A DNA stretch of 64,000 nt, taken from the NCBI RefSeq assembly GCF_019397265.1, contig NZ_CP068985.1, positions 7,227,001 through 7,291,000 on the forward strand, given 5' to 3'. The translations under genes and the position numbers were made by a program. The stretch comes from Nonomuraea coxensis DSM 45129. GTDB lineage: Bacteria; Actinomycetota; Actinomycetes; Streptosporangiales; Streptosporangiaceae. The notes below the pieces were generated by a model that searched no databases, was not told the origin of the DNA, and saw only the letters and a list, made by a program, of their open reading frames with translations. Shown here piece after piece: positions 16,533-24,112 of the stretch (the stretch's first letter is position 1; every line of letters starts with the position of its first letter).

Positions 16533-17383
16533 TCAGAAGGCGTAGCGGACGCGGCAGTACGGCAGCTTCGCCGCGATCAGGTCGGTGAGGGCGGCGACGT
16601 ACCGGCCCTTCTGCCCGGTGCGGTAGCGGACGTTCCAGCCGCCGGTCTGCGACCGTTTGGCCTGCTGCAGCTCCGGCCGCCACAGCACGTCCTCGGCCTT
16701 CGGGTGCCAGCCCAGGTTGACCTCGTGCAGCCGGTCGTTGTGGGTGAGGAAGATCACCTCGGCCGCGAGCTGGGCCTTCGCCTCCGGGCCGAGGGCGGAG
16801 GCGAGCTGGTCGAGCAGCTCGGCCCAGCTCTCCAGCCAGCCGTCCCGCACGACGACCGGGCTGAGGTTGACGTGCACCTCGTAGCCGGCGGCCACGAAGT
16901 CGTCGATCGCGGCCAGGCGTTCGGCGATCGGTGAGGTGCGGATGTCGAGCAGCCGGGAGTCGGCGGCGGGCATGAGGCTGAAGCGGATGCGGGTGCGGCC
17001 CCGCGGGTCCCAGTCGAGCAGGTCGCGGTTGACGTATTTGGTGGCGAAGCTCGCCTTGGCATGGGGCAGGTCGCGGAACAGCCGGACCAGGTCCCGTACG
17101 TTGTCGGAGATGGTGGCGTCCACCGAGCAGTCGGAGTTCTCGCCGATGTCGTAGACCCAGGCGTGCGGGTCGGCCTGGTCGGGCCCCGGTTTGACGCCCT
17201 GGCGGCCGGCGTGGCGGCGGACGTACGCGAGGATCTGGTCGATGTTGGCGAACACCGTGATCGGGTTGCTGTAGCCCTTGCGGCGCGGCACGTAGCAGTA
17301 GGCGCAGGCCATCGCGCAGCCGTTGGCGGTGGAGGGCGCGATGCGTAGACGCGCCGGATGTCGAGGAGCGGCTGCGTCCGCAT
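16533..17383 (-). pseudogene. SPL-family radical SAM protein, internally deleted and frameshifted
   Basis: The 3' part encodes MACAYCYVPRRKGY and about 250 further residues of a spore photoproduct lyase-like radical SAM protein, ending CRVRYAF. Just upstream the same frame reads APSTANGCAMACAYC, holding the CxxxCxxC iron-sulfur motif, but there is no start codon. The family's N-terminus (MRTQPLLDIRRVYAS) is present from an ATG at 17383, in another frame. In intact members these two blocks are separated by about 55-60 residues, by recall; here they are fused out of frame. Either the gene is broken or the assembly has lost a segment. The ATG begins just after the Nei gene, after AAAGGG, so the intact gene would be co-translated with it. 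Confidence 0.75.
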
Positions 17384-17385
17384 GT

Positions 17386-18138
17386 TCACCCTTTCCCTGG
17401 CTGGTCCACAGGACAAGCGTATGCGGTCCTGGACGCGAGTTCCCAGGTCAGAACGGGTGCGCCGCATCGGCGGCAGTGCTCGCGGCGGTAGACCCAGCGT
17501 TCGTCGGGCCGTTCGGGGTCGCTGACGATCTGCCCGGCGTCGCGTCCCAGGGCGAGGTAGGCGACCGCGGTGTCCCAGAGCCGCCCCGCGGTTCCCGCGC
17601 CGACGTCCCTGGCGGCGGGGTGCAGGCCGGCGAGGAACAGCAGCTCGGCCCGCCAGGCGTTGCCGATGCCCGCCCACACCTTCTGGTCGAGCACCGCCGC
17701 GCCGACCGGCCCGCCGAACGCGGTCAGCCGCCGTACGGCCTCGTCCCTGGAGGCGTCGGCCCGCAGCGGGTCGGGCCCGAGCGAGGCGCGCAGCGCGGCC
17801 ACGTCGCCGGGGCCGTACGCCTCGCACCGGATGGGCGCGATCAGGTCGAACGCCACGTCGTCCGTGGCCAGCCGCAGCCGTGTCCCGCGCGGGGGCTCGC
17901 CCCTGGGGCCGTCGTGGCGCAGGAAGATCCCCCGCATGCCGAGGTGCACGTGGATCGTGGGGGCGTCCTCGAAGTGGTACAGCAGGTGCTTGCCCAGGGC
18001 CTCGACGCCGGTCAGGGTCCGCCGGTCGTAGGGCCGCGCGTCGAAGCGGCCCTGCGGCCCCGACGCGCGGACGACGCGCCCGGCCAGTGCCCTCTGCTGC
18101 TCGTCGGCGTGACGGTGAACGAGATGTCCCTCAGGCAC
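17386..18138 (-). CDS. Fpg/Nei-family DNA glycosylase (endonuclease VIII-like)
   Basis: 250 residues starting MPEGH from a GTG: after removal of Met, the Pro is the catalytic amine and Glu the acid, as in Nei enzymes, which excise oxidised bases and nick the strand. IHVHLGMRG and the helix-two-turn-helix region VWAGIGNAWRAELLF are present. The C-terminal zinc finger reads CRRC then ACPVDQ: the fourth ligand, normally Cys in CPxCQ, is Asp. It lies nine bases after the TetR gene and three bases before the SPL gene, forming a DNA-repair operon. Confidence 0.88.
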   Translation of the reverse strand: MPEGHLVHRHADEQQRALAGRVVRASGPQGRFDARPYDRRTLTGVEALGKHLLYHFEDAPTIHVHLGMRGIFLRHDGPRGEPPRGTRLRLATDDVAFDLIAPIRCEAYGPGDVAALRASLGPDPLRADASRDEAVRRLTAFGGPVGAAVLDQKVWAGIGNAWRAELLFLAGLHPAARDVGAGTAGRLWDTAVAYLALGRDAGQIVSDPERPDERWVYRREHCRRCGAPVLTWELASRTAYACPVDQPGKG

Positions 18139-18147
18139 ACCGCTCCC

Positions 18148-18846
18148 CTACCCCCTGAGCTGCGCCGATGCGCTCGCGAGCAGCATGTCGAGCGCGGTCG
18201 GGTAGGCGCTGTGGTTCATGCGGGCGACCAGCAGCGGGGCGGTCGCGGCGATGTGGGGGTGGGTGGTGGCGGGCAGGCGGGCGTAGGTGTCGCGCCAGAC
18301 CTCCTCGTCGGCCTCGCGGGCGGCGGCCGGCAGGGCGAGGGTGGCGGCGTCCAGGATCGAGAAGGCGAGGCTCTGGTCGATGAAGGCGTGGTAGATGCGG
18401 ACCGCGTCGGCGTCGGGGAAGCCGGCCCCGCGCAGGATGCCGAGGATGATCTCGTCGGTGGCGACCTCCTGGGGGAGGCCGGTGACGCGGCTGGCGGTCA
18501 GGACGGCGGCCTGCGGGTGCGTCAGGTAGGCGTGGTGGATGCGCAGCCCGAGCTCGCGCAGGTCGGCCCGCCAGTCGCCGGTCGGTGACCAGCCGTCCAC
18601 GGCGTGGCCGAACAGCTCGTCGGCGATGGCGAGGACCAGGTCGTCCATGCCGCGGAAGTAGCGGTAGACGGTGCTGGCGTCGGCGCCGAGGGCGAGGCCG
18701 AGCCGGCGGGCGGTGAGCCCGGCGGCGCCGTGCTCGCGCAGCATGCGCAGCGCCGTCTCCACGATGAGCTGATGGGTCAGGACCTGCCCTTGTTTGGTCG
18801 GCCGCCGCCGTCTGCGTGCCGTCTCCGGCACCACCCGCTTGGCCAT
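18148..18846 (-). CDS. TetR-family transcriptional regulator
   Basis: 232 residues. The HTH is at about residues 24-70, with LTARRLGLALGADASTVYRYF as recognition unit; the C-terminal domain of TetR_C type follows. ATG at 18846 follows AAGGAGGGG. The gene is divergent from the saccharopine-dehydrogenase-like gene and followed closely by the Nei and SPL genes. Either or both units may be its targets. An inverted repeat lies just upstream. Confidence 0.9.
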   Translation of the reverse strand: MAKRVVPETARRRRRPTKQGQVLTHQLIVETALRMLREHGAAGLTARRLGLALGADASTVYRYFRGMDDLVLAIADELFGHAVDGWSPTGDWRADLRELGLRIHHAYLTHPQAAVLTASRVTGLPQEVATDEIILGILRGAGFPDADAVRIYHAFIDQSLAFSILDAATLALPAAAREADEEVWRDTYARLPATTHPHIAATAPLLVARMNHSAYPTALDMLLASASAQLRG

Positions 18847-18865
18847 CGCGAACCCCTCCTTATGC

Positions 18866-18882
18866 CAACGCCATTGACGTTG
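18866..18882. promoter_or_regulatory. Inverted repeat between divergent TetR and dehydrogenase genes (possible operator)
   Basis: CAACG, seven bases, CGTTG. TTGACG inside the right half could be a -35 for the rightward gene. Size and place suit a TetR-family operator. The binding protein is inferred from position only. Confidence 0.4.
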
Positions 18883-18948
18883 ATGAGCGTAGTGGAGTTG
18901 GATTAACGACACAGCCCCCCAAAAGCATCCAAAGGGGATTTTTTCGTC

Positions 18949-20172
18949 ATGCGTATCCTTCTCGTGGGAGCAGGCGGGGTGGGAACCGCCGTCACACGGA
19001 TCGCCGCCCGCCGCACCTTCTTCGACCACATGCTCGTCGCCGACTACGACCTCCCCCGCGCCAAGGCGGCCGTCGCCGCGCTGGGCGCGGACGCCCACCG
19101 GTTCACGCCGGTCAAGCTGGACGCCGCCGACCGCGACGCCGTCACCGCCCTGCTGCGCGAGCACCGCTGCGACGTGCTGCTCAACGCCACCGACCCGCGA
19201 TTCGTGCTGCCGCTGTTCGACGCGGCGCTCGCGGCCGGGGCCGACTACCTCGACATGGCGATGTCAATGTCGAGGCCGCACCCCGAGCGGCCGTACGAGG
19301 AGGTGGGGGTCAAGCTGGGCGACGAGCAGTTCGCCCGCGCGCCCGCGTGGGCCGCCTCCGGCCGCCTCGCGCTGGTGGGCATGGGCGTCGAGCCCGGCCT
19401 CGCCGACGTCTTCGCCCGCTACGCCGCCGACGAGCTCTTCGACGAGATCGAGGAGATCGGCATCAGGGACGGCGCCAACCTCACCGTCGACGGCTACGAC
19501 TTCGCCCCGTCGTTCTCCATCTGGACCACCATCGAGGAGTGCCTCAACCCGCCGGTCATCTACGAGAAGGACCGCGGCTGGTACACGACCGAGCCGTTCA
19601 GCGAGCCCGAGGTCTTCGACTTCCCCGAGGGCATCGGCCCGGTCGAGTGCGTGAACGTCGAGCACGAGGAGGTCCTGCTGGTCCCCCGCTGGGTGGACGC
19701 CGGCCGGGTCACCTTCAAGTACGGCCTCGGCGAGGAGTTCATCGGCACGCTGAAGACCCTGCACGCGCTCGGCGTGGACCGCACCGAGCCGGTCCCGGTG
19801 CGCGGCGACGGCGGCGCCACCGTGCGGGTGTCCCCGCGCGACGTGGTGGCCGCGGTCCTGCCGAACCCGGCCGAGCTGGGCGCGCGCATGCACGGCAAGA
19901 CCTGCGCCGGCACGTGGGTGAAGGGCGTCAAGGACGGCCGGCCACGCGAGGTGTACCTGTACCACGTGGTGGACAACCAGTGGTCGATGCGCGAGTACGG
20001 CTCCCAGGCCGTCGTCTGGCAGACCGCCGTCAACCCGGTGATCGCCCTGGAGCTGCTGGCGGAGGGGGCGTGGAAGGGCTCTGGCGTGCTGGGCCCCGAG
20101 GCGTTCGAGCCGCGCCCGTTCCTGGACCTGCTGGTCGAGTACGGCTCACCGTGGGGCCTGCGGGAGCAGTAG
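18949..20172 (+). CDS. Saccharopine dehydrogenase-like NAD(P)-binding oxidoreductase
   Basis: 407 residues. The Rossmann start MRILLVGAGGVGTAVTRIA and the following VKLDAADRDAV segment mark the saccharopine dehydrogenase N-domain; the second domain continues with VGMGVEPGLADVFARYA. Related proteins act on amino-acid adducts (saccharopine, carboxynorspermidine) or unknown substrates. Followed after 52 bases by an IlvD/Edd-type dehydratase, so probably co-transcribed and perhaps under the divergent TetR. Substrate unknown. Confidence 0.85.
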   Translation: MRILLVGAGGVGTAVTRIAARRTFFDHMLVADYDLPRAKAAVAALGADAHRFTPVKLDAADRDAVTALLREHRCDVLLNATDPRFVLPLFDAALAAGADYLDMAMSMSRPHPERPYEEVGVKLGDEQFARAPAWAASGRLALVGMGVEPGLADVFARYAADELFDEIEEIGIRDGANLTVDGYDFAPSFSIWTTIEECLNPPVIYEKDRGWYTTEPFSEPEVFDFPEGIGPVECVNVEHEEVLLVPRWVDAGRVTFKYGLGEEFIGTLKTLHALGVDRTEPVPVRGDGGATVRVSPRDVVAAVLPNPAELGARMHGKTCAGTWVKGVKDGRPREVYLYHVVDNQWSMREYGSQAVVWQTAVNPVIALELLAEGAWKGSGVLGPEAFEPRPFLDLLVEYGSPWGLREQ

Positions 20173-20224
20173 GACGGCGTCCTGGATCATTGAGGGGCGA
20201 CAACCGTACCTCGGGAGGACCCCC

Positions 20225-21874
20225 TTGAGCATCGCCGACGATCCCGACCGCGCACCCGCCCGTTCCCACCTGTACGCCATGGGCCTGTCCGAGGAGGAGA
20301 TGCGCCGGCCCGTGGTCGGCATCGCCTCCACCTGGACGGGCACGATGCCGTGCAACCTCACCCACCGCGAGCTGGCCGCGCACGTCGCCGACGGCGTGCG
20401 GGCGGCGGGCGGCACGCCGATGGAGTTCAACACCATCGCGGTCTCCGACAATCTCACCATGCACACCCCGGGCATGCGCGCGTCCCTGGTCAGCCGGGAG
20501 GTCATCGCCGACTCGATCGAGCTCATGGGGCGCGCGCACGGCTTCGACGCCCTGGTGGCGATCGTGGGCTGCGACAAGACCGTGCCGGCCGCGATCATGG
20601 CGCTGGCGCGGCTGGACGTGCCGTCCGTGGTCCTCTACAGCGGCACCATGATGCCCGGCCGCTGGCGCGGGCGGGACGTGACGATCCAGGACATGTGGGA
20701 GGCGCTGGGCGAGCGCGAGGTCGGCCGGCTCGACCAGGCCGACCTCGACGACCTCGCCAGGCACGCCTGTCCCGGCGCCGGCACCTGCGCCGCCCAGTAC
20801 ACCGCCAACACCATGGGCTCGGTCGCCGACTTCCTGGGCCTCGCGCCGTTCGGGATCGGCGACATCCCGGCGGAGGCGGAGGAGAAGAACGCCGCGGCGC
20901 GGCGGGTCGGCGAGCTCGCCATGGACGCGCTGGCCCGCGACGCCCGGCCGTCCCGGGTGCTCACCGCGGACGCGCTGCACAACGCGATCGTCTCGGTGGC
21001 CGCCATGGGCGGCTCCACGAACGCCGTGCTGCACCTGCTGGCCATCGCCCGCGAGGCCGGGCTGCCGCTGGTGATCGACGAGATCGGCGAGGTCTGCCGG
21101 CGGGTGCCGATCATCACCGGGCTCAAGCCGAGCGGCGGACCGTACACCGCGCTGGACCTGTGGCGGGCGGGCGGCACCTCGCTGGTGGCGCGGCGGCTGC
21201 TGGAGGCCGGCCTGCTGCGCGAGAACGTGACGCTGGTGGACGGCCGCGGCCTCGCCGACGTGGCCGCGCAGGCCGAGGAGCGGCCGGGCCAGGAGGTCGT
21301 GGCCGACGTGGCGCGGCCGTTCAAGCCGCGCGGCGCGCTCGCGATCCTGCGCGGCTCGCTCGCCCCCGACGGCTGCGTGCTGAAGCTGGGCGGCAAGGAC
21401 GACTTCCGGCACGAGGGCCCGGCCCGGGTCTTCGACTCCGAGAACGACTGCTACGCCGCCATCCAGGAGGGCCGGATCGTGGCGGGCGACGTCGTCGTGG
21501 TCCGCTACGAGGGCCCGGCGGGCGGTCCCGGCATGCGCGAGATGCTCTCGATCACCGGGCCGCTCGTCGGGCGCGGGCTCGGCGGCTCCGTGGCGCTGGT
21601 CACCGACGGACGCTTCAGCGGCGTCTCGCACGGGCTGGTCATCGGGCACGTGACGCCGGAGGCGTACCACGGCGGACCGATCGCGCTGGTGCGGGACGGC
21701 GACACGGTGGTGATCGACAGCGCGGCCGGCACGCTGGACCTGCTGGTGCCCGAGGAGGAGCTGGCGGCGCGCCGGGCCGCGTGGCGGCGGCCCGAGCGCG
21801 CGGTCGAGCGGGGCGTGCTGGCGAAGTACGTGCGGACCGTCGGTTCCGCGTCCGACGGCGCGGTCACCGCTTGA
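20225..21874 (+). CDS. IlvD/Edd-family dehydratase (dihydroxy-acid or sugar-acid dehydratase)
   Basis: 549 residues from a TTG that follows GGGAGG. The three iron-sulfur cysteines are visible: TGTMPCN near residue 43, VGCDKTVPAAI near 118, and HACPGAGTCAAQYTANTMG near 190. The C-terminal GRFSGVSHGLVIGH is conserved. The N-terminus is shorter than in housekeeping IlvD and lacks the usual LRSR start, so this may be a paralogue acting on another 2,3-dihydroxy acid or a sugar acid. Placement after a saccharopine-dehydrogenase-like gene supports a special pathway. Confidence 0.88.
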   Translation: MSIADDPDRAPARSHLYAMGLSEEEMRRPVVGIASTWTGTMPCNLTHRELAAHVADGVRAAGGTPMEFNTIAVSDNLTMHTPGMRASLVSREVIADSIELMGRAHGFDALVAIVGCDKTVPAAIMALARLDVPSVVLYSGTMMPGRWRGRDVTIQDMWEALGEREVGRLDQADLDDLARHACPGAGTCAAQYTANTMGSVADFLGLAPFGIGDIPAEAEEKNAAARRVGELAMDALARDARPSRVLTADALHNAIVSVAAMGGSTNAVLHLLAIAREAGLPLVIDEIGEVCRRVPIITGLKPSGGPYTALDLWRAGGTSLVARRLLEAGLLRENVTLVDGRGLADVAAQAEERPGQEVVADVARPFKPRGALAILRGSLAPDGCVLKLGGKDDFRHEGPARVFDSENDCYAAIQEGRIVAGDVVVVRYEGPAGGPGMREMLSITGPLVGRGLGGSVALVTDGRFSGVSHGLVIGHVTPEAYHGGPIALVRDGDTVVIDSAAGTLDLLVPEEELAARRAAWRRPERAVERGVLAKYVRTVGSASDGAVTA

Positions 21875-21959
21875 CGGCGGCTATGCTGCGCAGAGACGTT
21901 TCGGTCATTCCTTATAAGCTTTCAGGGCTGACAAGGGCGACGAAGAGGAGACTTACCCG

Positions 21960-22046
21960 ATGTACAAGGAGTTCGCCGTCGAGCTCGTGATGTGGATCGT
22001 CCCGGTGGCCGTGCTCATCGGGCTGGCGCTCCTCGTCACCGCCTGA
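21960..22046 (+). CDS. 28-residue single-span membrane peptide
   Basis: ATG to TGA, reading MYKEFAVELVMWIVPVAVLI and then a hydrophobic tail ending in VTA. GAGGAG lies about ten bases upstream and a perfect terminator hairpin 11 bases downstream, so this is a complete gene-sized unit. An AT-rich TATAAG stretch upstream may be part of its own promoter. The peptide is one acidic head plus one helix. Similar tiny proteins are usually missed in annotation. Function unknown. Confidence 0.55.
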   Translation: MYKEFAVELVMWIVPVAVLIGLALLVTA

Positions 22047-22057
22047 GCCCCCTCCAA

Positions 22058-22085
22058 GGGGCCGGCTCGCCACGCGACCGGCCCC
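22058..22085. terminator. Bidirectional hairpin between convergent genes
   Basis: GGGGCCGG and CCGGCCCC form a perfect 8-bp stem with a 12-base loop, between the small membrane peptide and the convergent secreted-protein gene. Confidence 0.8.
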
Positions 22086-22092
22086 GACCGAG

Positions 22093-22488
22093 TCAGCGGT
22101 AGTACCTGTACGACACGTTCGTGCTGGCGTACTTGTAGTATCGGCCGCCGTAGTCCTGGAAGTCGTTCCAGGCGTTCGACAGCCTGGCCGTACGCACGGT
22201 GCAGGCCGCGTGACGCACGCCGTAGGGCCGGATGGTGCCGACGCTGTCGTAGCAGGAGCCGACCTTCCTGCCGTTGACCTTCAACGAGACGTTGAGCTTG
22301 ACGTTGTAGAGCCTCTTGCGCGAGATGTTCTTGATGCGGACCTTGACCTTGCAGGTGTCCTCGCAGTGGCCCCAGGAGACCTTGGTGCGGATCAGCTGCG
22401 CGGCAGACGTCGAGGCGTCGGCGGGGGCCGCCAGAAGGGTGGTCGCGGCGGCCGCCGTCAAGACGGTGACGGCAAGACGTTTGAACAT
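22093..22488 (-). CDS. Small secreted protein, unknown
   Basis: 131 residues from the ATG at 22488, preceded by GGGGA; an ATG four codons upstream has no ribosome site. A signal peptide with basic start and hydrophobic core ends near APADAS (about residue 26). The mature part has HCEDTCKVKVRIKNIS, a FxxxVxxxN beta-sandwich-like segment and a Tyr-rich tail (YYKYASTNVSYRYYR), with four cysteines that probably form two disulfides. Upstream is an AT-rich stretch (about 22590-22640) likely to hold its promoter. Confidence 0.75.
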   Translation of the reverse strand: MFKRLAVTVLTAAAATTLLAAPADASTSAAQLIRTKVSWGHCEDTCKVKVRIKNISRKRLYNVKLNVSLKVNGRKVGSCYDSVGTIRPYGVRHAACTVRTARLSNAWNDFQDYGGRYYKYASTNVSYRYYR

Positions 22489-22648
22489 TGGTGTCCCCAT
22501 GGTGAGAGTTCGTCGCTTCCCCCTGATCGGCAGCGACTCGTGCCGTCCGACTACTACCTGATCTTGGACACGCCGGTGTCCGCCACCCGAAGTCCGATAC
22601 GAAACGGTTATCTGCTTATATCGGCTTTATCCGACCCGCCGAGGGCCG

Positions 22649-23071
22649 TCACGCGGGGTACGGCGGCGCGTTGCCCTCCTCGTTGAGCTCCGCGATGGCC
22701 AGCTCCGCCGTGCGGCGGATGTCGAAGAACTTGTCGAGCGCCGTGATCGCGAACAGGTGCTCGCACCGCCCGTTGAGCCCCGACAGCAGCAGCCGCCCGC
22801 CGGAGGCGGTGACGGCCTTGTGCAGGTAGACCAGCACGGACAGGCCCGAGGAGTCGCACACGCTGACGGCCTGCATGTCGATGACGAGCATCGGGGGCTG
22901 GGTGAGATCGAGCGCCTTGGTGACACGGTCACGCACCTCGGCCGCCGAGCCGAAGTCGAAGTCTCCCGTCAACCTCGCGATGACACAGGGTCCCTGGAGT
23001 CCGAGGCTTATCGACAAGGCCTGCTCCGAAGTCACCCAGCTCCACCTACCCGCGTCGCTCTCCCGATCCAC
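22649..23071 (-). CDS. STAS-domain anti-anti-sigma factor-like protein
   Basis: 140 residues from a GTG. The STAS core runs from about residue 20, with VCDSSGLSVLVYL at about 91-103 carrying the conserved Ser that kinases of the SpoIIAB/RsbW type phosphorylate. Such proteins bind anti-sigma kinases when unphosphorylated. It starts five bases after the stop of a phosphotriesterase-family gene, so is likely co-transcribed with it, an unusual pairing. A candidate kinase partner (MEDS/HATPase) lies at 27 kb. Confidence 0.88.
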   Translation of the reverse strand: MDRESDAGRWSWVTSEQALSISLGLQGPCVIARLTGDFDFGSAAEVRDRVTKALDLTQPPMLVIDMQAVSVCDSSGLSVLVYLHKAVTASGGRLLLSGLNGRCEHLFAITALDKFFDIRRTAELAIAELNEEGNAPPYPA

Positions 23072-23076
23072 TCACT

Positions 23077-24054
23077 TTACGAGAAGTAGCGCTTCGGGTT
23101 GAACACCAGCATCTGCTCGATCTGGTCGTCGGTCACACCCGAGTCCAGCAGTGCGGCCAAGACGTCGTCGTGAATGTGATCGTAGCGCCAGTTGGGCGCG
23201 AGCGTGCTGAGCGCGTCGTCCCAGGCGCCGCCGAAGTAGTCCATGAAGCAGGCCGCGTCGTGGCTGAGGACCATCCGGTCGGCGTAGCCGCGCCCGCACA
23301 GGGCCGCGATCGTGGCCACCCGCTGCGGCGTCGGGTTGTAGATGTCGAGGCCGAAGCGGTCCATGCCGAGGGTCGCGCCGGTGTCGGCCAGCCGCATGAG
23401 GTAGTCGAGGTCGTTGCTGTCGCCGGCGTGGCCGACGACGACCTTCGTCAGGTCCACGCCCTCCTTCGCGAACAGGTCGAGCGCGATGAGGCCGCTCTGG
23501 GTGAAGGAGTTGGTGTGGACGGTGATCGGCGCGCCCGTGCGGACGTGCGCCTGGGCGACGGCCCGGCAGATGCGCTCCACGCCGGGCGTCAGCCCCTTCT
23601 GCTCGACCACGCACTTGAGGAAGGCCGCCCTGACGCCGGTGTCGGCGATGCCCTCCGTCAGGTCGCGGACGAAGTCGTCGATCATCGGGTCGGGGACGTC
23701 GAAGAACAGGGCGGGGCCGCGGTGCTCGTACTGGTGGGGCAGCTCCTCGAAGGAGTAGATGCCGGTCGCGACCACGATGTTCAGGCCGGGCACCTGCTCG
23801 GCGATGCGCTGGATGCGCGGGATGTAGCGGCCGAGCCCCCACACGGTGGGGTCCGCGATGGTCCGCACGCCCTTGGCGGCCAGCGCGCCGAGCTTGGTGA
23901 CCGCGTCGGCGACCCGGTGCTCCTCGTCCCACCACGCGCCCTTGCCGTAGTTGTCGAGATGTTCGGTGGCCACGACGAAGACGTGCTCGTGCATCAGGGT
24001 CTGGCCGAGGTCGTCGACGTCCACGGGCCCGCGGACGGTCTGCACGGTGGGCAT
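23077..24054 (-). CDS. Phosphotriesterase-family metal-dependent hydrolase
   Basis: 325-residue TIM barrel. Ligands of the two-metal centre are visible: MHEHVFV near residue 21, FLKCVVE near 146 (the carboxylated Lys), ITVHTNS near 178, VVVGHAGD near 207 and LSHDAACF near 265. Family members hydrolyse phosphotriesters, lactones or related esters; the group with this length in actinobacteria is mostly uncharacterised. The transcript appears leaderless (see promoter). It is followed by an STAS gene. Confidence 0.88.
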   Translation of the reverse strand: MPTVQTVRGPVDVDDLGQTLMHEHVFVVATEHLDNYGKGAWWDEEHRVADAVTKLGALAAKGVRTIADPTVWGLGRYIPRIQRIAEQVPGLNIVVATGIYSFEELPHQYEHRGPALFFDVPDPMIDDFVRDLTEGIADTGVRAAFLKCVVEQKGLTPGVERICRAVAQAHVRTGAPITVHTNSFTQSGLIALDLFAKEGVDLTKVVVGHAGDSNDLDYLMRLADTGATLGMDRFGLDIYNPTPQRVATIAALCGRGYADRMVLSHDAACFMDYFGGAWDDALSTLAPNWRYDHIHDDVLAALLDSGVTDDQIEQMLVFNPKRYFS

Positions 24055-24060
24055 GCTGCC

Positions 24061-24088
24061 TCCATACCGGCTGGTCGGTTGGCGTCAA
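24061..24088 (-). promoter_or_regulatory. Promoter of the phosphotriesterase-family gene
   Basis: On the minus strand TTGACG (24088-24083), 16 bases, TATGGA (24066-24061), then six bases to the ATG at 24054. This would give a leaderless message. The spacer includes ACCG, six bases, CGGT, a small inverted repeat that could be an operator. The GGAGG that looks like a ribosome site overlaps the -10. Confidence 0.5.
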
Positions 24089-24112
24089 CCTAGACGTCGG
24101 GAAGTCCGGGAG

